From assembly GCA_035772735.1 (NCBI GenBank), contig JASDFA010000003.1, positions 129,473,001 through 129,537,000 on the forward strand: a stretch of 64,000 nucleotides of DNA. The letters are read 5' to 3'. Each line of letters begins with the position of its first letter. Within the stretch, counting starts at the first letter, position 1. This document shows positions 58,104 to 64,000 of this stretch, in pieces. This DNA comes from Datura wrightii. Its lineage: Eukaryota; Streptophyta; Magnoliopsida; Solanales; Solanaceae. The notes under the pieces were generated by a model. It was not told the DNA's origin, did no database searches, and was given only the letters and a program-made list of their open reading frames with translations. The translations under genes and the position numbers were made by a program.

Positions 58104-60075
58104 GGTACTAACGCAATGATTCCTTGATATGGTCACCTACCTATATTTATATATGTTTTAAAGTTCTTAAGGCTTAAAATAAATTCCATAACTCCTAATC
58201 CTTAAGTTATTGACAAGTTATCAAGTTACCGGATGCTAAAGTAGTGAAAGTTGACGCTAAGTATCCATAATTGAGTCTGAGTTCTCCAATTTGAGTTTAA
58301 GTTGATTTCGAGATTTTTAAATTGAATCCAATTATTTATGTGGAGTCCAAGTATTCTAAATTTGAGTCTGAGCATCTAAAGTTGGTTGTAAGATCCCGTA
58401 AGCATAGTCTAGTGTCATGTTACTCGAGTCACATGTCCCTGTTAAGCTTCCAAGTCAAGTTATGTATTATGTCCCCTCATGTTAGTTGCTAGAGGTAGCA
58501 TGTTCAGTTGGTCCTCCAAGTTGGACTCATTATCTGAGTCAATTATATTGCATTATTCAATTGTTGGTCTAAATATTAGTTTGCTCATTTGCATGGTTTG
58601 CATTGTTTACCGCACGCTTTCTCTGGTTCAAGTATCAGATGGATGATTGTGCAATTTTGCATGACCTCTATAGTCCGAGTATCAGATGGATAAATGTGCA
58701 AAAAATTATGTATGAAAATCCTGGTCCAAGCATCAGGTCTGTTGTATAAAGTCCTGGTCAAAGAATCAAACAACTCTTAAAGTCCTGGTTTGAATATTAG
58801 GCATCCATACTTAAATCCTGGTCCAACTATCAGGTAGCTATCGAGTCGATTCTCATACACTCCGGTCCAAATATCGAAAGTGTTGGCATATAAGTTGGTT
58901 ACGTTATATGCACAGACTCTGCATATAGGATAGTTAGTTGTCGAGTTATAGAGTATCCCTTTCTACCCTACCTTGTGAATTATGTTCATCTATGGTTTTC
59001 CATCTTTTGTTGAATCTTTTTCACGGCTCGATAGATAATTTATTAAGCCAATGATTTTTTTTCGTGTTTCATAATATGGTTAACCAACATGTTAACTAAT
59101 CGATTACGATAAATTGGATCAAATTTTGCTTTTTTTCCTGCAGTACCTCGACATGACATGAGCGTGAAAGGGGTTCAAGAATCAGTTTTCTTTTTATAAG
59201 GGCTAAAATCACTTTTTTGGCTTTTTTACCCTATATTGTAGGGTGGATCTCGAAAGATATGAAAGATCTCTCTTTATGTTGACAGGTTTTATAATGTCAG
59301 GTTGTTGCTATGCCGTTTTCTAGTTTAGTTATCTTTGTCTTTGCTTTATTTATAGCTTTCTGTCTTACGTACCATTTCTTTGTATTGATGCTCCTTCACC
59401 TTGGGACCCTTGTAATCGTGTTGCACGTGCAGATAGGATATTGAATCAACCATTGCAGTAGGAGCCCAAATCCAGTGAAGAGTTAGTATGCTCCTTTCTT
59501 TTAGGAGCCATGTGTTTGGTTTGGTCATGTTGAGTTGTACATATGTGTTGGTCGAGGCGCTGTCCTGTGCATTAAGTATTGTTTACTCTATTAGAGGCTT
59601 TTGTGGACTAATTGTACAGTTGTCTAGTTTCAGTTTAGCTTGTGGCCTAGCTGGCCTTTCGCAGTTCCTTTCAGTTTCTATTGTAGCCTTGTTGGCACAC
59701 TATCTTTTTTATGTTTGTTGATACCTGGTCACTCCATTTCTATGATATGACTAACTTCGACAGGTGGCCCTATGGGTCGAAGGGTTACAGTTTAGATGTT
59801 ATATAGCAAGTTTCTTGATCACTTTAGAGTCGAGAGCTAGTCGCACTCTACCCCTATTTTGGGGCATGAAAAACTTGGAGCGAAGTCCTATCCCAAGGTG
59901 TCCACAAAGTCATGTCTGGTATAATCTTACTTATGGATATGTTGTGCACCATAGTTATAATCAGGAGGCTACAGGGCATTTAGAAATTGTTTCACTTTAT
60001 TGACTAATAAATCGTGCTTTTAAAGTGAAGTTGTAAGTGTTATCTGAAGTTTAAAACATTCTTATGCTTAAAAGT
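58104..60075 (+). mobile_element. Right part of the LTR begun at 48781, plus leader
   Basis: AT-rich and noncoding. Degenerate repeats of GAGTCTGAG/TTTGAGT (58260-58390) and of TCCTGGTCCAA-nnATCAGG (58620-58880) occur in it. The late part (59560-59770) carries phrases such as CTTGTGGCCTAGCTGGCC and ACTAACTTCGACAGGTGGCC that I associate with U5 of Solanaceae gypsy LTRs. I cannot fix the LTR end or a primer site. The ORFs at 59488-60003 look like chance. Confidence 0.5.
58620..58880 (+). repeat. Degenerate ~40-bp repeat (TCCTGGTCCAAGTATCAGG-like)
   Basis: Roughly six imperfect copies of a phrase ending in ATCAGG/ATCAGA, within the LTR. Spacing 30-55 bases. No function assigned. Confidence 0.6.
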
Positions 60076-60267
60076 ATGCCTGTGATGAGACAAATGACTA
60101 CACGGTTGATTAGCACAGGCATGGGAGAGGATATTAGTCTCCCTCTAGTGGATTAGGGAGATAGGGAAAAGGCTCAGAGTGAGTCCCCTATCCTAGGTAC
60201 TACAGTTCCTCCCCAAATAAGAGCAGTGGCAGATAGACCTCCAGCTCCTCCCTCACCATCAGTACAT
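60076..60267 (+). pseudogene. gag N-terminus of the plus-strand element
   Basis: MPVMRQMTTRLIST at 60076, an in-frame stop near 60154, then VPPQIRAVADRPPAPPSPSV, a Pro-rich linker typical of this gag family. Interrupted at 60268 by a solo LTR; continues at 61742. Confidence 0.65.
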
Positions 60268-61736
60268 TGATGACGTCTAAATTCACTCCTCTCTAGGAGA
60301 AAGTGTAAACGGTCATTGCAATATAATTACCCAACTCGTGAGTCGAGATCGAATCCACAGGGAATAGAGATTGATGGTACAAAAATCATCTATCGAATTC
60401 AACTAAATCACATTATTGTATTAAAAATAGAAAATTAAATGTTGGGGGATGGTTGGATCGCAATTGGAATTCAACTCAACAATTAATCTACAAGGAAACC
60501 AATGTCGAAGTAACAATATGAGTGACGGCTAGGGGTGTGATATTGATGGGAATTAGTAGGATTGGGGCTAACTAGAAATTCAAAGCATTACTTACAAACA
60601 TAAATAGTCGTGGACAAGGCGACACCCGATGTTTCTCAACAACTTGGGTGTCTTTTGCCTCGGATTCTCTTAAACCCCAAGGTCCCATTCACATCAACCA
60701 CTACAACTTGGGCAAGAATAAAACTATTTCCAGCCTCAATCCTTTAATGGGTTTGTGAAAATAGGTTTTGGCCATCTCTAGCCCAACCCCACAAAATCAA
60801 AACCCAAATACCCATCATTTTTTTCTCACCTATATTCTATTATTCTTTTTCAAGAAACAATAGAATAAGTAAGCACAACCCATATTTTCAACTATGGGTA
60901 TTTCAATTATAATTCAGAGAAAATAATAGATTTATGCTACATAAGTAATTTTAAGATTAAACTAGCAACACCCAATCCAATTTAGCTCATATCATGCACA
61001 CACCCCTAGAAAGAGGTTTAGCCACCCATAGATGAAGAACAAGATAGTATATTAACAAATAAATCCATATTGTTCATCATCAAGAGAAAAATTCAAGATC
61101 AAGGTTGTTCTTTAATGGAGGCTTTTACCTTAAGGAGAAAGAAGATGAAGAAAAGCTCTCTATCTTTTTCTCTCTAGAAATTCAAAATAATACAATATGC
61201 AATGTTCTTCAAAAGAATATTCTATTCTCATAAAAAAGGTGGTGAATTAGGGAAAGTCCACTCCTTTTTTCTTGTGCATTTTCTTCCCATTTTTCCCTTA
61301 ACAGCCCCCAAAATGTCTTTTTGCCAAATTTAGACCATTTTACCCTCTTCTGCGCAGCCTTACTTGTGAGGCACCTACGTTTCGCGGGTGCTCTTCCATG
61401 GGGTGCAAGTGTCTCACAGATCTGGACCAGAACTCCTGATAGAATGCTACATTTGCAACCTATGTTTCGCAGGTGCTGACCAGCACTTCGCAAGTACTCT
61501 TTCAGCCTTAGACCAATGCATTCTGCATTTGACCTGCGTTTCACAGGTGTCATCCTGCGAAGCGCAGGCCCTCTTCTTCAAGCCCATGCTTTTGTTCAAT
61601 TCCTTTCTTTCTCTACTTAAATTGAATACCTACAAAACCTATAGAAAAATGGTATATAATCTTCCTAAATAACTTGAAAACTAAGAAAAAGCTCATGTTT
61701 AAAAGTCTAATGAGTTAGTAAATTACCAATTCATCA
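60268..61736 (-). mobile_element. Solo LTR (Athila/Tat-like), TSD TACAT
   Basis: 1469 bp; plus-strand ends TGATGACGTC and ATTCATCA. Flanked by TACAT at 60263-60267 and 61737-61741, a perfect duplication. The phrase ATTCCCTGTGGATTCGATCTC near its minus-strand 3' end marks U5, so the LTR is minus-oriented. It contains repeated TTTCGCAGG/CTTCGCAAG words (61375-61560). No internal region. ORFs 61209-61672 are chance. Confidence 0.92.
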
Positions 61737-61741
61737 TACAT

Positions 61742-62677
61742 GAGAGTGATAAAGTGGAAGACCCTTCCGCACCTGTAGCAACTCCGGTTGCTCCAGAAGG
61801 ACAAGGTCTTGAGTGAGCAATCCAGCTGATGAATCCTATTGCTGCTAGAAAGGAACGATAGTTGGAGGTGATGGAGGGACATAGAGGTCATGCGGATGAG
61901 AGTTCCAAAGCCTGTGGGTTCTTGGGTTTGATGCCTTAGTGTTCACTGGATCAAACTCGAGTGAGGATCCCCAAGACTTCATTGATCAAACGTATAGAGT
62001 ATTAAAGGTAATGTTGGCCATATTGATAGAGGGGGTAGAGTTGGCAGCATTCAGACTACGTGATGTGGCTATTTTATGGTATAAAGCTTGGACCCAATCC
62101 AGAGGAGACGATGCACACCCAGTTGAGTGGGACGAATTTCAAGAGGCCATTATGCACCAGTATCTTCCCCTGGAGCTTCGACATGCTCGAGCTGAGTAAT
62201 TTTTTCACTTAGATCAAGGAAGTATGAGTGTGCATGAGTATTGCCTTCATTTTAATTCTTTGGCCAGGTATGCTCCGTACATGGTTCAGACGATGGAGGA
62301 TAGGGTTTATCGATTTGTGTGAGGGCTAGTGACTCATATAGCTCGTGATTGTTTGGGAGTATCTACTCAGGAGAATATGGACACTACACAAATATAGGTC
62401 TTTGCTCAAAAGGCCGAGGATTTGGTTCATCAAATTTGTCATACTCATAGGGGATAGGAATGGACAAAAGAGAGCCAGAACTGCGAGGTCTTATAGAGTC
62501 TAGAGGATACTCCGGGGTTCAGTCGCCCAGACAGCTGACTCGACCTACAGAGAGTGCTCCGCCTTAGTTGTGAGGATCAAACAGAGACCAGAGATCGGCT
62601 CCATCCATTTCCCAATATCATAACAGACCTCTGATACCCCCATGTGCTCAGTGCGATAAGAGTCTTCCAGGGCAGTA
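61742..62677 (+). pseudogene. gag remainder of the plus-strand element
   Basis: Core at 61939-62199 (SSEDPQDFIDQTYRVLKVML, AAFRLRDVAILWYKAWTQSR, WDEFQEAIMHQYLPLELRHA). Then, after a stop, SMSVHEYCLHFNSLARYAPY, and near 62640 a knuckle beginning CAQCDKSLPGQ. There the Athila-like LTR cuts it. Several stops. Ty3/gypsy gag of a Solanaceae family. Confidence 0.83.
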
Positions 62678-64000
62678 TGATTTTAGGCATATTTCTATGC
62701 CCATTTGCCTTGTTTTGGCCTATCTTATGCATAGTTTTGAGTCCATAATCCTTGAGAAATGCATAAATTTATATGTTTGTGTGTTTTGTATGCTAACAAA
62801 TGATTTGAAGTGTTTTAAGAAGGAAATCAAGGAAAAAATACCCAAAATGAACCAAGGTTGAAGGTTTGAGAAGCTGAGAAGAAGGTTCGGGGGCTATGGT
62901 TAGCGCCCAACACTCGGCCTTCAACTTCAGAAGAAATGTGCATCACATCTTGTTCTATATATAGCGCCCAATGCCAACCCCAAAACTTCATAGGATGCTC
63001 ATTCAACACCTTCGCTAGATGGAGGGCGTGGAGCCCTAGAGCTTTCCAAACTTAGAGAAAATTTCCAAAATTCTGGTGAGATGGAGGGAGTCGCACACCA
63101 TATGGGTCCTAATGTTCACAAATTTTACTAACACTCTTGTTCTATGGTGAGAGTGACATGCCAGAGGTGTTAGAAATGAAGAAAATTGGCTAAGTCCTTG
63201 GTGAGATAGATGGAGTTGGGCGCCCAGATCTATTTTTCAAAGGAAAATTTGACTAACTCTATGGTGAGATAGGTGGGGAGGCTCACCAAACCCCTTCTGG
63301 AGCTAAAATTTCTATTTTAAAGCTAAGTGTTGAAGGGCAGAAGCGTCATTTGAAGGCTCAACTACAAATACATCCTCTAGCTCGTTTGTTAGGGAGTTTT
63401 TGATCAATTTTACATTCTGTATTTCATTTGTGGAGGATTGTAAGACGTTTGGAAGGTGAGCCAAGTTCTACACTAGGTTTATTCTCTTCTTTACTATTTA
63501 CTTTGCATGATGATGATTAAGTATTCATTTTTCCACTTGTCTATGAGTGGATAAACTCATACTCTAGGATTTGTCCAAGGTAGATGGTTGATTATTTGAA
63601 AGATTGATTTAATCTAGTTTTGATTCTTCCTTATGGTTGTTTATATTTACTTGTTTTAATTACTTATTTATGAGACTGATCATCTTATAAGTAAATCTGT
63701 TGGCATTTGATTAAACTTGAGAAAGGGAATCGAAAGGTTTAAAGGTAAATATAGAACAAGAATTCAAAGACTATTGAACCCATTGGTGAGAGAAGAGAAG
63801 TTGTTGTTGAGGATAGGGATACACCCTTCAACCCTGTTTAGTTGAAGTGCAAGTAGGCATAATTTTCATTTCATATTTTGCCTGCGACCATAAGATAAGC
63901 GTTAGGGTTCATGAAATAGTTCTTGGATGCTAGGGATAGTAACTTGCAACTAGAAACCATAGGAAGAATCATTCTGGTGTAATCACGTCTTGAGAACTCA
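62678..64000 (+). mobile_element. Plus-oriented LTR of the Athila-like family, cut by the window edge
   Basis: Begins TGATTTTAGGCATATTTC, homologous to the minus-strand start TGATGTTGGGCATATTTT of the LTRs at 23524 and 45727. Follows them through CATAATCCTTGAGAAATGC and a GC-word cluster (AGCGCCCAACACTCGG, GGTGAGATAGATGGAG; 62890-63300). By alignment about 265 bases of the LTR remain beyond the window. Confidence 0.87.

Noticed and set aside
59488..60003. ORFs with hydrophobic stretches, considered as a small membrane protein
   Set aside because: Composition is that of an LTR/leader, no conserved start context or domain, and the text resembles LTR U5 sequence.
1..64000. Search for a defence system, biosynthetic cluster or other new gene system
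   Set aside because: All coding signals resolve to gag, protease, RT, RNase H, integrase, chromodomain or the transposon 3' ORF, and all are broken.

Overview
The window is gene-free repetitive DNA from a plant nuclear genome. The retrotransposon families point to Solanaceae: a gag with the residues SSLTYANRHTIRIDSFKVP, Tekay/Del-type chromoviruses with long 2.2-2.5 kb LTRs, and Athila/Tat-like elements with a PF20167-like 3' ORF. The family assignment rests on recognition, not on a search. I see no host gene, rRNA, tRNA, CRISPR array or organellar segment. Essentially every base belongs to an LTR retrotransposon, and every coding region is broken by stops and frameshifts.

Layout. 1-13143 is the right-hand part of a stack that opens to the left of the window. 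It holds the gag and 3' LTR of a gag-only element (1-2747) lying in a Tekay pol remnant (2748-6071) with its 3' LTR (6314-8730). Two further partial LTRs follow (8731-10971 plus strand, 10972-12414 minus strand), then a plus-strand gag (12488-13143). From 13144 to 48780 runs one minus-strand CRM/Reina-like chromovirus, split into its 3' part (13144-15402) and its 5' part (46406-48780).

The split is caused by a 2.6 kb solo LTR (TSD TTACC). That LTR is itself split by a minus-strand non-autonomous Athila-like element (22125-45727, TSD ATATT/ATGTT). The Athila-like element in turn carries three insertions: a solo LTR (26697-28799, TSD TAGCT), a complete Tekay element (30247-39708, TSD GATTT/GATTC) and a second solo LTR (39997-42515, TSD ATGAT). 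After the Athila-like insertion, a 3875-bp block was tandemly duplicated (13902-17776 and 17777 onward), and inside the second copy a 916-bp block was duplicated again.

From 48781 to the right edge another plus-strand element interrupts the chromovirus. Its LTR is cut by a minus-strand Tekay element (49763-58103). Its gag is cut by a solo LTR (60268-61736) and by a plus-strand LTR of the Athila-like family (62678 to the window end).

Nothing here looks like a working gene system. The most informative signals are: the nesting order proved by target-site duplications that restore reading frames; the post-insertion tandem duplications; a non-autonomous element that lost RT/RNase H/integrase but keeps a possibly spliced 3' ORF behind a promoter-like region; and arrays of a near-palindromic word (ACGASTCGT) in Tekay LTRs that delete between copies and, through CpG decay, turn into ATGASTCAT, the GCN4-like bZIP consensus.
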